Below, in pieces: positions 11,563 through 22,962 of a stretch of 64,000 nt of DNA. The number at the start of each line of letters is the position of its first letter. The stretch's first letter is position 1. Under the pieces are notes generated by a model. It was not told the DNA's origin. It did no database searches and saw only the letters and a program-made list of their open reading frames with translations. Made by a program: the position numbers and the translations under genes. The DNA comes from Nepenthes gracilis (taxonomy: Eukaryota; Streptophyta; Magnoliopsida; Caryophyllales; Nepenthaceae), in the NCBI GenBank assembly GCA_033239525.1, contig BSYO01000022.1:10550923-10614922 (forward strand). The letters are read 5' to 3'.

Positions 11563-11710
11563 ACGTGTGGGTGTGATGATGACAAAGAGATTGGCTTTGT
11601 GTGGAAAGATTGTGATGCACTTAACTTTCGCATTAAAGCAAGTAAGAAAGTGAACTTTAAGTATAGGGGCTCAATTGCATTGGACGGGCCACTGACCTTT
11701 AAGATTAGTT
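11563..11710 (+). other. Orphan exon-like segment of unknown function
   Basis: A 148-bp stretch stands out from AT-rich surroundings by near-balanced base composition. It is flanked by a polypyrimidine tract with TTTTCTTTTCAG on the left and by GTAAGT on the right, both good splice signals. Frame 1 is open throughout. It starts TCGCDDDKEIGFVWKDCDAL and continues with basic and aromatic residues and the run YRGSIALDGPL, about 49 residues. I do not recognise the family. No upstream or downstream exon was found, so it may be a relic of a lost gene or a captured exon. Confidence 0.4.
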
Positions 11711-11885
11711 GTAAGTCTAATTTAGAATAGAATTAATTCGGGATATTTGAATAGATATATTCAAAATATTATTAAAAAAATATGATATTTTATTTATTTA
11801 TTAATTATTTTTTATATAGATCTTTTAATATAAATGAACCGATTAAAATTTTTTGTTTTTTTTTGTCATTGAAAGGCATACTAAG

Positions 11886-12671
11886 TGATGGGTATGACAA
11901 TTTATGAGCCAGTTCAAAACCTAATTTGCAGAAGGAAGAAAGGCTCAGATAACGCCAGTTTAACCGAAAACCTTTTAAACCCAAAATCCAGAAGATGCAA
12001 CGGTTGATCCAAACGATTTGATCTAAAATTGTCTAATAATAAATGGATATTAATAGATTATCAATGAGATATTATTGGTAGTTACTATGCCAAATCAGCG
12101 GTTGAAAATCATAACAGTCTAGCCGATTAATACAAATGGTTGTTACATGAGTAATATCCATTATAATTGCCGGCAAAAGCGTAATGCCTGTGATACTATT
12201 AAACTGATACCCCACATCATAAATATGCTCTTTTCTGCGCAAGAAAAGGGGACAAAATCCAAACAAGAAAGAATCCGAACAGGTAATTGCTCAGACAAAC
12301 AAAAGTCATTCAAACACACGAGCACCTCTCTTTCAAAACCAGCCTCCCCACGAGTGCAATAACTCAAAGTTGCTCATTCCTTTAATCGTACTCACGAAGT
12401 TCAATCCTCCCACTAGACAGTCAATTCTCAAATACTCTTACATCATTGCATTTCTTCCTCCTATATTTTTCAACTAATTAGAAAGATTAATAATTTAAGT
12501 GTCGAATGATATATTAAAAAGCAAATTTTGTATTTTTTTTACTTATTATTCATTTATTGTGATATGTAAAATTTAAATTTAAAGTAGCAAAGACTAAACT
12601 TGTATCCAGTCAGACTCTCAAACAATGTAGTTTTCTAATTAATTTAATAATTTAAATTTAGAGATGCATCA
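11886..12671 (+). mobile_element. Solo LTR, Tat-type Ty3/gypsy
   Basis: This 786-bp segment starts TGATGGGTATGACAA, close to the start of the 9113-10120 LTR, and ends GATGCATCA. The TGATG/CATCA ends are inverted repeats. Near 12495 AATTTAAGTGTCGAA corresponds to the conserved ACTTGAGCGTCGGA block. It aligns end to end with 23830-24603. No gag-pol sequence flanks it and no clear target duplication remains, so it is an old solo LTR. Confidence 0.7.
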
Positions 12672-13582
12672 GCAGAGATGTCCTAAAGAGAATGCCCTTT
12701 GTTTGAATATCATCTCGGATAACATGGCACTTATTTGTTTATTGATGGGATTGAAGGCAAAAATTTTATACAGTTAGTTATGACTCTTATATAAGTTATT
12801 ACAAATTAAGTTGCTTTTTTAACGAGTCTATCATTTTGTAAAAATAATAAGGTTATATAATTAAGAAATCAGTTATTTTTATTTTCTATAAAATAAATAT
12901 ACTAAGCCATAATTTTGTAATTTTTTATAAAATATTTGATTTTACTCATTGGGTGCTTAATCCAGCAATTGTGGATTATATAAGAGCGGTGAGATTTTAT
13001 GGGATTTAAATTATTTTATTAATTATCTAATTATCATATTATTTTGTAATTTAATAACATAAAATTAAATATTAATAATATATATAATATACAACAAATT
13101 CATTAATTATATGTTTTTTTTTTTATTAAAGATCAAACCTATTAAAAAATAAAACCTCTAATAAAATATTATAAAATTATAGTTTTTAACTATTTTAATA
13201 AATTATTAAATACATATTATTTAAAATAATTTTAACATAAATGGTTCCATTTACTTTCCACGAGTCCCCGGGTGCTATTTAGTTTGGACTAAGTCCATAA
13301 CAGAGCTATTTTTTTTTAATGTTTTTTAATCAAATCCTTAAAATAAAAAATAAAATAAAATAATTTTAAAGAAGCAGCAAGGTGGAGATCATCAATAATT
13401 ATCCATAATTTATAATAATAATTTTATCATTTATAAGATAAAAAATATATAATATTTTAATTGTATAAATATTATTTTTAATTAAATATTAATCTAATTA
13501 AAACAAATTATTTAATAAGATATAATAAAACTATAAAAAATTATAATTTTTAATTATTCTAATAAGTTAGTAAATATATATA
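12672..13582. other. AT-rich intergenic DNA 3' of the dCTP pyrophosphatase gene
   Basis: No reading frame, no recognised repeat. It probably includes the 3' untranslated region and poly(A) signals of the minus-strand gene ending at 13583, but none can be picked out with confidence in such AT-rich DNA. Confidence 0.5.
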
Positions 13583-14772
13583 TTAATCGGAGGGGGCTAA
13601 GTCCTTGACAGGGTATTTAAGGGCATTGAGGCGAAGCTTGCGGATGACAGCTCCGGCGAGATCGATGCCGCAGCTGTCAGAAAGCTGGACGAGATAAAGA
13701 AGGACGTCGGAAAGCTCTTCGCCGACGTGCAGTTTCTCTTCTTCTTTCCATCCCGGAAGTCCCCTCGCCACCTCTCCCTTCCACTGGAACACCGCCGATA
13801 ATTCTCCCACTTCTCCCACCTGCCCAACCCAAAAAAATTAAACGAAAAGGAAAATTCATTTTATTTTTAATTTTATATTTACAAAAAAAATATTTTATTA
13901 TAATCTCTATCTAAAAAAAAAAAAAACAAAACCCTTTGAAATAAGCTAAAGAGAAAAAATAAAAAAAATCAAGTCAAATGGCTTTTGATATTGAATTTTG
14001 AAGGGGAATTTAGCATGGTATATTTGTAGTTGATAGATATAAATTATGGCCATGGTTTTATAATTTATTAAATAAAATTATATAATTAAAATAAATTTAT
14101 TAAATTTGGTTGATTTTTAAAAATACTTAATAATTATAAATAATTTAATAATTAGTTATATTTCCCAGATAATTTATATGATTTTACTAGTTTATGACCA
14201 TGCAAAAACCAATTAATACTACGATAAAAAGAAAATATAGAATACGAGGGAGGTGGGCCATCTGTTAGAGGATCAGATATAACCAATTTTATAAAAAAAA
14301 ATTTCTACCCACAAGATTATTTATAAGATTTAGGCATAAATTTTTATGTCATAATAGTGTAATTTTATCTTAAAAATGATCAATCTTTTAAATTAAAGGA
14401 CTTATATCATTTATGAGTCTGATATGATTTATAATCAATATTAATATAATTTATTTAATTATTTTTATTATAATAGATAATATGATATTTTATTTATATA
14501 AAAATAATAAAAATTTATATAAAATAAATAAATTAATAAATATCATATCGTAAATATGGTTATGCAAGCATTTGTCTGTGATTTATATATGATTTCAACT
14601 CAACAAAACCCAAACAAAATAACAGGAAGAGAGAGAGAGAGAGATTTACGAGAGCAAACAGAAGGTTTCTTGGGGTGTGATAAGCTCCCCATCCTCTTTC
14701 CTCAGCAAACTCCGCCATTTTTAGTCGGAGAAGATCGAGCGTGACGCTTTCTCCGCCGGGGACTCCACTCAT
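13583..14772 (-). CDS. dCTP pyrophosphatase 1-like (MazG-type NTP pyrophosphohydrolase), two exons
   Basis: Exon 1 (14772-14650, 41 codons) and exon 2 (13819-13583, 78 codons and stop) join in phase 0 to a 119-residue protein. The splice sites are GTAAAT (14649-14644) and a polypyrimidine-poor GGGCAG at 13820. The all-alpha MazG fold is shown by FAEERGWGAYHTPRNLLFAL, the metal-binding EVGE at residues 44-47, FQWKGEVARGLP, and the second acidic motif EELSD at 75-79. Together these give the EXXE...EXXD pattern that binds magnesium. Family members hydrolyse dCTP and modified dCTP to dCMP and pyrophosphate, cleaning the nucleotide pool. The length fits compact plant members, which lack the longer N- and C-tails of the animal enzyme. 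No stop or frameshift is present. It is a single gene with no operon-like neighbours. Confidence 0.88.
13820..14649 (-). other. Intron of the dCTP pyrophosphatase gene
   Basis: This 830-bp GT-AG intron is very AT-rich, with a CT dinucleotide run immediately after the donor (minus strand GTAAATCTCTCTCTCTC). Removing it restores the family sequence FALV-GEVGE exactly. Confidence 0.85.
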
Positions 14773-14872
14773 CTCTCTCTCTCTGTAGAAACGCAGGAAA
14801 ATAAAATAAACTATAAGACAGAGAGAGAAGCAGAGTCGTGGAGCAAAACTGACGAATATGGAGGAGTAGGAG

Positions 14873-14901
14873 GCGGCAGCGGCAGCGGCAGCGGCAGCGG
14901 C
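14873..14901 (-). repeat. GGCAGC hexamer repeat in the 5' untranslated region
   Basis: About five copies of GGCAGC (GCTGCC on the transcribed strand) lie 100-130 bp upstream of the start codon. A CT/GA run follows next to the ATG. No upstream ATG occurs between here and the start codon on the minus strand. Confidence 0.7.
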
Positions 14902-14958
14902 GACCCTCGAATTCCTTTGAGTGAAGAAGAATGAAAGATGTGAAGAGCGTGTGGATAG

Positions 14959-14967
14959 TTTTATAAA
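14959..14967 (-). promoter_or_regulatory. Candidate TATA box of the dCTP pyrophosphatase gene
   Basis: The minus strand reads TTTATAAAA, 187 bp upstream of the ATG, in otherwise mixed sequence. This would place transcription start near 14930 and give a 5' leader of about 155 nt. Confidence 0.45.
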
Positions 14968-16249
14968 TTAATATTCGGGGGTTGTAATGTTCGTACGCGT
15001 TGCAGCTTTCAGCGATGTTTTAATGGCCGTTAGATTAAAAAAATCTAACAGACACATTTTATATATATATATAATATTTTTAGTTATTTTTTTATATTTT
15101 TTTGTAATTGATTTATTTTTATAAATTTTTTTTATAAAAAATTGGAACCGTCAGATAATAAATATGATGGCTCCCGCCAGCGTCAGAAGGGCAACGACGC
15201 TAAGCACGTCACAGCCCTCGCGCTCGATCTCCGTTCACCTCAATATTCATTTAATTAATGCTATATATGTCAATTTATCTATTTTTTAATAAATTTATTA
15301 AAATATATTTTAAAAATATATTAATAGACAAAATAACATATGAATATAATTAAATATTTGGGACATTTTAGACATCTATTAAATATTTTTTCAAGTTTAC
15401 ATATTGCCTTATTTATCAATTACTATTAATAAATTTAACAAATATTAAATAAATAAATAAGATATTTTATCTTATTGAGTGTTCAAAAAATTAATTTGAT
15501 AATATTATTCTAGATTATATATATGAAATATGATATTATTTAATGGTATTATTAATTATTAAGATTTATAAAATTATGGTTAAAGTTATTTTTTAACATT
15601 CGTATGTTATTTTACGAAAATGCCAATTCGTATAATAAAGCTTCCTTGAGAAGTGTAAGGCGTATGGGGTCATGGCTGCGGTTGACATGGGAGAAGTTTT
15701 AATTCCCCACGCAAATCTTTCAAAACCGTTTAACTTCTATTTAAAGGATCGCATATATGGTGGTACCGATTCGGAGAGGCTCTATCTCTTATAAAAATGA
15801 AGAGTTTATTTTTTAAATAGATAATTATTATTTTATTAATTAAAAATTTAAAAAATAGGCAAAAATAATTATTTTAAAATGATTAGATTATAATTATCTA
15901 TATAAAAATAGACGATCAAAATCGATAGAACAAACATTTCCATCTCTTTAAGTAATGGAGCTCCTTTTAATTCATATAGGTACACTGATTTAGGCATAAT
16001 ACCTCATTTTACGGTGTAATTTCTTTATTTTATTTTAGAATAATTGGACATGAAATTAATAGTTGTGAATTTTTGTTTTTCTTAAAGGAAAATACTATTT
16101 TAAGTTCAATTCTCTCAATATTGCATTTAAACCGTTTGATTTTTATTAAGCAATCTACATAATGATCCCTAATAATTCTTGTTCGATTATGAGTTATTCT
16201 TGTGTGGGCCCATATCCATTTGATGTGTTGTTTGATGGTTCGAATGAGT
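14968..16249. other. Intergenic DNA
   Basis: AT-rich, with a short foldback around CCGTTAGAT (15028) and ACCGTCAGAT (15148) typical of worn MITEs. No gene or reliable element boundary is seen. Confidence 0.45.
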
Positions 16250-17012
16250 TCACACGGATATCGTACTAATATCATAAATTTTTTAAATTAGAAGAGATTT
16301 GATTCTATTTAATTAAAAAAAAATAATTAGATTATTTTCTAATTTGGATATATCAGTTATAAGAAAAGATTTTGAGAGATTAATTCCTAATTTAGAGATA
16401 TCATTGATTAAAAAATTATATTTTCTTTCTAATTAATTGAGGATAAAAATTATATATAAACGGTTTCTTCCTAATTAATATAGGATAAAAATTATATATA
16501 AAATACTTACCAAAAAAATATATATATATATATATAAAGGGGCCTAACTCTTATATTGGAGATAAGCAAGTAAGCATTCAAATAATCATTAATAAGTTGA
16601 ATGAAAAATGTGAGAAAGAGAAAGAAAATAAAGAAGAGAAAGATTTGAGTATCCGATAGAGTATAAAATCGTATTCTAGTCTCTGTAGACCTTTGGTACA
16701 TTATTCTTGGAGTTATAAAGAATATCTTTACCGATTATATTTTTACTTTTATACTTATTATTATTTAGTTTATTTGTTATAAAGTGTCTAGTTCTTATAT
16801 TTATAGGGTTTATATAATCAGCACTTCTATAGTAAATTTGTTCGGATGTATTATCCTGTAATTTTTTTCTCATTTTAAGAGGATTTTAATATTAAAAATC
16901 GTTGTGTATTGATATAATTTTTGTGCTCACGAGTTCAGTAGCTAAGGGTTGACAGGGGGTTCAAATTTTATTCTGTTATACTTGATTGCATATCCGGATC
17001 AAACTCCGACAA
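16250..17012 (+). repeat. Possible copia-type LTR relic
   Basis: The segment has a U3-like part with two copies of GGATAAAAATTATATATAAA about 60 bp apart. Purine-rich AGAGAAAGAAAATAAAGA, then GGGTTTATATAATC, follow. It finishes in CAAACTCCGACA. The middle resembles 20090-20340, part of another presumed copia LTR. Boundaries are approximate and no target duplication was found. Confidence 0.3.
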
Positions 17013-17425
17013 TTCTATCTTGAAAGTGACGCATAACTCTCATTATTTTATCATTCGAGGAGACTCCCCGCAAAGTGAGGAGTTCATCCCATGCAATTTT
17101 AACCCACTGAATTAAACAACTAGTAATACTTGTTTTAATATTTAAAAGGTAAAAATATGTAAAAAATTATATTTTTGTTTCATTTTTTTCTTTGTATAAA
17201 TACTTTAATATTTTGACATTAAAAATTTTTAAAATTATTTCATATTATTTTTACAAATATATGGCATGGAGATTTTGATGTTTTGTTTGGTTTAGAATTT
17301 AATAAGAAAAACTACATTGGAGTGAACGTTATGTAAGATTATACAAAATAGAATTGTAATTAATTTATGAAATATATTATTAAGCGTGAAGTAGAATTAT
17401 ATATAACAAAATTAAAAGCTTATCT
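17013..17425. other. Intergenic DNA
   Basis: Low-complexity AT-rich sequence between two presumed LTR relics. Nothing recognisable. Confidence 0.4.
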
Positions 17426-20400
17426 TGTTGGAATATAGGTCGCTTTCGTGTGGGTCTATATTCTGTTGACAGGCCGATCGGAGGTTCGTTCAAGCATTCA
17501 TATGGGTACACCATTAAGGCAAAGTATTATTGTGTTCGCGCAGCGAGCGGCCGAAGGGCAATTAGGTGCCAGAGCTGAACGGTAACCAGTTAGATTGTTT
17601 AGTCGAAAGGCGATCAACCGGACTGCCTAACCGAATAGCGACCAATTGGACTGTTGATGTTAAAGGGAAATTAGATTGTTGAGTCTGAAGAAGAACTTTG
17701 TAATATCCCTATCCCAATTTAAATTATTTTAATATTTATTATGATTTTAGGTATTTCAAAAGTGGTAAAAATAAATTAAAATATTGTGACTTTTGAGGGA
17801 TGATCAGAAATTCGGAGTGGCACCCGTATTATTGTCTGAATACCGATTGGGATTTAGGAATAAAAGAAAAAAAATATTAAATATATAATAATAATAATAT
17901 AAAAAAAGAATAGGAAAAAGAAAAAGTGGGAAATCGGGGAGAGAGGGAGAAGAGGAGGGAGAGAGAAGGAGCTAGGGTTCGAGCGGCGCGAAAGAGAAGG
18001 AGGAGGAGGAGGAAGAGCGAGAGGGAGAGGGAGAAGAAGAGAAGGGGTCGGCGGTGACGGTGGCTTGCTGGTGAGGTCGCGGCGTGCGGTGGCGATGCAA
18101 GCGGCTCGGGGAGGGAGAAGCGGTGCGAGGGTGAAGATGGCAGTGCAACGGCGTCAGCGCTGGCTGGGTGAGGCTGGGGAGGTCGGCGACGGCCAGGCAT
18201 GCGGCGAGGTGGTGAATCGGCAATAGAGGAGCGGCATCGGCGCACGCAGCAGCGGCGGGGAGAAGTCGCACGCGGAGGAGGGCGGCAAAGAGAGGAGGGC
18301 ACGCGGTGGCAGGAGAGAGAATGCCAAATTTGAGTGTTTCGAGACATCATTTCTTCAAATTTATAGAATATAAAGTCGAGATAAGTATCTTGTAACCATA
18401 TTCTTTGTCTAAGTTAATTTCTAATATATTTTGATCACTATGGGAGATTTTACTAACATATATGTATTTCTGTATACCCCAAATTTATAAATTATGTACA
18501 TGCATGTATATTTTATTGGTCGTGCGGTAGTTTTACACTGGTATTTATAATTTGGAAGGCTTTTGGACACCAAAATAGTATATATATGTATATTTGTGTA
18601 TCCATATATTGTGAAACCATGAACCAGGCCTTGCATTCATCATACATGCTGTCAGGGTGGGGTCACTACGGGACCATGGTGGTCCAAGACTCGATGAGTT
18701 GTTATTTGTGATCCGAGGCACGAGTTTGGTATCGCTTCTAACGGGGAGGCTTAGTCCCGATAAAGACGTATATGATACGGCCACTTCCGCCGGAAGGAAG
18801 GTTGAGACGTTTTATAACTGACCTGCCCTACTGTATATTTAAATGAGAACGATCATAAGGAATTGACAAAAAATTTATATATTCGGATGTCTTAATATAT
18901 AACTAAAACTTGATGTTGCACCTAAAATTATGGGTGGTAAAATATAGTGAGTAAGTTCATAATCTATGGGAGACAGAGTATATGGATAGCCTTAAGCTAC
19001 TGGCTTAAATCGCAGCCGATATAGTTGTAGTTACCGGATGATGGTAACCTTCCTCAAGTTACTATTATTTATCTTTAGTTCTCCGATTTCGTATATACTT
19101 TGTAGTTCTGCATGTATTTGGGCGGTAAATAATTTTGAGATACATTGATTGGCCTACAGTTGGGCGATAGGAATGTTTCGTACATATAAATATGTAATAA
19201 ACCCGAAACGTATTTTGATTTATGTTTTAGTTCCGACGGTCTTCTCTCGATTTCTACATTATGAGATTTAGATCCGGACGATGGTATGTGTCCCACATAA
19301 ATGCGGTGACGGTTACGACTTATGTGACCTCGGATCATATGATATGATATCGTCTATATTATTTGATCGGATCGTTATTTATTACGATTATGTCATGGAA
19401 GGATTATTTGATGCAAACGATAATTTAGTATGAGATATCTCTTCAGTTTTTAGGGATTTCGATGACATTATGTTTTGTTTTACGTGATTACTATGCAATA
19501 TCCCTATTTCTGATTTACGTGTACTGTTTTATACGATGATGGTACTTGCTGGGTTCTAAACTCATATTTTCATATTTTATCTCTTCAAACTAGTAGTATG
19601 GATACGCTTATATGAGTTTGGACGTGATCTTGCTCGAATATCTCTATCAGTGAGTGGAGATATTATGTTGAGTAAATTTTTTATCTCGAGAATATTTTAT
19701 AATTATTATTTATGGTTGAATGATGGCCCTAATTATTATATGAGAAATATTGCAGTTATAGTATTATATTGATGAGTTGTTATGTTCAATACCTCCATTG
19801 TGATTGTGGATAGTAAGTCGTGTATTATATTTATTCGGATTCATATCCGATGAGATCTTATGCGGGTTTTATAATGTCGGATCCTATTTGTGTATGACTG
19901 TCACACCCGAGTTGAGTTTTTATGGTTGATGAAAATATTATTATGGATTTTATTTTTGACCAACGTATATTGTGTTCCTAGATCGTGACAAACTTGATTA
20001 CTTATACTGAAGAATGACCAGCTGTTGGTCTTAGTAGCCCACAATGATAAAATGTACGAAATTTCGTTTAGGATTTATAAAAGAGAATGCGATTGAGAGA
20101 GAGATTTTACTTTAAAAATTAGAGACCAGTGATCATTATTAGTGAGAGAAAGTGAAGAAAAGAGAAGAATAGAGTTTTTTTGCTTTGGAGATTTCTTCTG
20201 TACTCACTACTACTCGAATCCATTTGATACAATTAGTCGAATTCTTATATGTGGGGTTTATATAATTGATTTTATATAGTAAAAATTTATGGATGTACAA
20301 TCTCATAATCTTTTCCTTTTGTTCAGAAAAGAATTTTTCATGTTATATTTTTTGTATCTTATCTCTTTAATTTTGTAATTGTTGTTTGTCCGTTGTGTGT

Positions 20401-20489
20401 TGTTATTGTCGCTGTTTCATTTTTCCCTTTTTCGATTCATCTACGCCAACTGCGGTATATCCCAACATATCTATGGATCCTACATGGTA
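17426..20489 (+). repeat. Presumed copia LTR, split by a solo Tekay LTR
   Basis: Removing the insertion at 17699-19990 and one AACTT copy leaves about 760 bp. It opens TGTTGGAATATAGG, a common Ty1/copia LTR start. It has GGGGTTTATATAATTG in the middle and ends GGATCCTACA just before TGGTAT, the first bases of an initiator-Met tRNA primer site. It was therefore a 5' LTR facing right. The pieces are 17426-17698 and 19996-20484. No gag-pol could be traced to the right beyond 22968. Confidence 0.4.
17699..19990 (+). mobile_element. Solo LTR, Del/Tekay-type Ty3/gypsy, TSD AACTT
   Basis: This 2292-bp LTR starts TGTAATATCCC and ends GATCGTGACA. It is flanked by perfect 5-bp duplications AACTT at 17694-17698 and 19991-19995. 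Internal landmarks are shared with 20490, 27546, 54006 and 60433: a GC- and purine-rich tract (17930-18310), a block TTTCTTCAAATTTATAGAATAT followed by AAGTATC, and TGTCACACCCGA about 90 bp before the end. The flanks are continuous host sequence, so it arose by LTR-LTR recombination. Long minus-strand frames in the GC tract (e.g. 18350-17877) are low-complexity Pro/Ser/Arg reads, not genes. Confidence 0.88.
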
Positions 20490-22962
20490 TGTGATATTCC
20501 GGATCCCGATTGGATTATTTTAATATTAATTGTAATTCTTGGGTATTTCGGATGTGGTGAAAATAAATTAAAATATTATAAAATTTTCGGGAATGATCGG
20601 AGGTACGGAGTGGGGCCCGGTGTGTGCCCGTAATGTTATTGGGAGGCCGAGTTGGGTTTAAAAATAAATGAAAGTTATATATATATATATATATATATAA
20701 TAATATAAAAAGTAAAAGAAAAGAAAAATGGGAAAATGAAAAAGGAAAAGAAAGAAAAAAAAAAGAAAGGGGGAAAAGGAATCGGGGAGAGAGAAGAGGA
20801 GAGAGAGGGAGAAGGGGCCGGCTAGGGTTTGTGCGAGGAAGAAGAAGGAGGAGGAAGGGGGAGAAGGAAGAGGGCGGCGACGGCGGCGGTGACGCAGGAG
20901 ATCGGTGGAGAATAGGAGGTCGATGGTGGTTGTGGGTTGGCCGCGATTGTTGCGGTAGTTGCGGATTGAGGCGACGGCGGCGATGGGTGAGAAATCGGTG
21001 CCGGAAGAGTCGACGGCAGCCGTTCGGGATGGTAGCGGCGAAATTGGTGGCCGAAGTGTTGTGTGGTGGTCGCAGTGGTGTGCGGTGCTCGTGGGCTGAG
21101 GCGGCGGTGGCGTGGTGCGGAGGAAATCGATGACGGCTGCGCGAGGAGAGAAGTCACGCGGGAGAGAGGAGGCGGCCGGTTTCGGTGTCGACGGTGGCTG
21201 GGTGGTGTCGGAGAGGCCGGCGGTGGCCAGACGAGCGGCCGGCCAGCGGAGCGGCGGCAGCGGAGCTGCTGGCAACGGCCGACAGAGGCCGCGAGGAGGA
21301 GAGAGAGAGGCACGCGGGAGGCAGGAGAGAGAAAGGATCGATTGGAGTGCTTCGGGACATCCTTTCTTCAGATCTGCAGAGTATGAGGTTAAGGCAAGTA
21401 TCCTCCAACCCTATTCTTGGTCTAATTTAATTTCCGATGTATTTTGACTACTGTGGGAGATTTTACTAACATGCATGTATTTTTAAATACCCTCAATTTA
21501 TTAATTGTGTACATGCATGTATGTTTTATCGGTTGTGCGGTGGTTTTGTACTTGTTTTTATGATTTGGAGGGGTTTTGGACACCCGGACGATATATATGT
21601 ATGTTTGGTATCCGTATATTGTGGAACATGAACCAGGCCTTGCACTAACCATGCATGCTGCCAGGGGTGGGATCACTACGTGATCCGAGGCATTGGCTAC
21701 TTCCGCCGTAAGGAAGATGAGGTATTGGCTACTTCCGCCGTAAGGAAGATGAGGATTGGCTACTTTCGCCATAAGGAAGATGAGGTATCGCCCCACTGTG
21801 TATTTAATTGAGAACCATCGTAAGGAATTGACGGAAAACTAATGTATTCGGACGTCCTAATATATAATAAAAACTTGAGGTTGCACCCAAAGCCGCGGGT
21901 AGTAAAACATAGTGAGCAAGTTCCTTATCTATGGGAGACAGAGTACATGGATGGCCTTGAGCTACTGGCCTAATTCGTAGCCGATATATAGCCGTGGTTA
22001 CCGGACGAGGGTAACCCTTCCTCAAGTTGGTATCATTGATCTTTGGTTCTCCGATTTCGTGCATGCTTTGTATTTCTGCACGTATTTGGGTGTATGATGA
22101 TTTGAGGTACGTGGTTTGGCCCACGGATGGGCGATAGGAATGTCTCAAATGCGTGATCGATGTGATAAAACCCTAACGTGTTTTGATTTATGTTTTAGTT
22201 CCGGCGGTTTTTTCTTGATTGATTTCGGCATTATGAGTTTTAGATCCGGACGACGGTATGTGTCTCCACGTGGATGTGGTGACGGTTGCAACGTATGTGA
22301 CCTCGGATCATATGATATGATATCGTCTATGAGGTTTTACCGGATCGTGGTTTATATGATTTTGTCCCGGAGGGACGAGTTAATGCGGACGAAGATTTAG
22401 TACGAGATATTTCCTCGATTTTCAGGGATTTCACGGACATGAAATTTTGTTTTACATGATTGCTATACGATATCCCTGCCTCTGATTTATGTGTACCGTT
22501 TTATACGATTCTTGATACTTGCTGAGCTCTAGGCTCACGTTTTCATGTTTTATCCCTTCAGACTAGTGGCATGGATACGCTTGCAGGAGCTCGGACGTGA
22601 TCGGGCTCGGATACTCCTTTGGCGAGTGGAGATATTACATTTGGTATATTTCTGATCTCGAGGATATATTATGGTTATTATTTATGGCCGGATGGTGCCT
22701 TGATCATTGTATGAGAAATATTTGAGTTATTGCATTATGTGGATGAGTTGTTGTAAATTGGATACCTCCCTTGCGATTAAGGATAGCAGGTCATGTATTA
22801 TTTGTCCGGATTCATATCCGATGAGATCTTGTGCGGGTTTTATTTATTTTGGGTCCTGCATATGTTTGATTGTCACATCTGGGATGGGTTATTGTTGATG
22901 ATGGAAATATTATTATTGATTTTATTTTTTACCTGCGTATGTTGTGGTCCCGGGCCGTGACA
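20490..22962 (+). mobile_element. Solo LTR, Del/Tekay-type Ty3/gypsy, TSD TGGTA
   Basis: This 2473-bp relative of 17699-19990 starts TGTGATATTCC and ends GGCCGTGACA. It is flanked by perfect TGGTA duplications at 20485-20489 and 22963-22967. Its GC-rich tract (20820-21340) is the densest in the window. Around 21706-21785 three direct copies of a 30-odd bp unit containing ATTGGCTACTTCCGCC occur. There is no interior sequence on either side. Confidence 0.88.

Noticed and set aside
17877..18350. 157-residue minus-strand open frame
   Set aside because: Same situation: low-complexity antisense read of an LTR GC tract.
20658..21275. 205-residue minus-strand open frame rich in Pro, Ser and Arg
   Set aside because: It lies wholly in the GC/purine-rich tract of a solo LTR. 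It overlaps equally long frames on both strands, has no domain, and its equivalents in sister LTRs are not conserved as frames.
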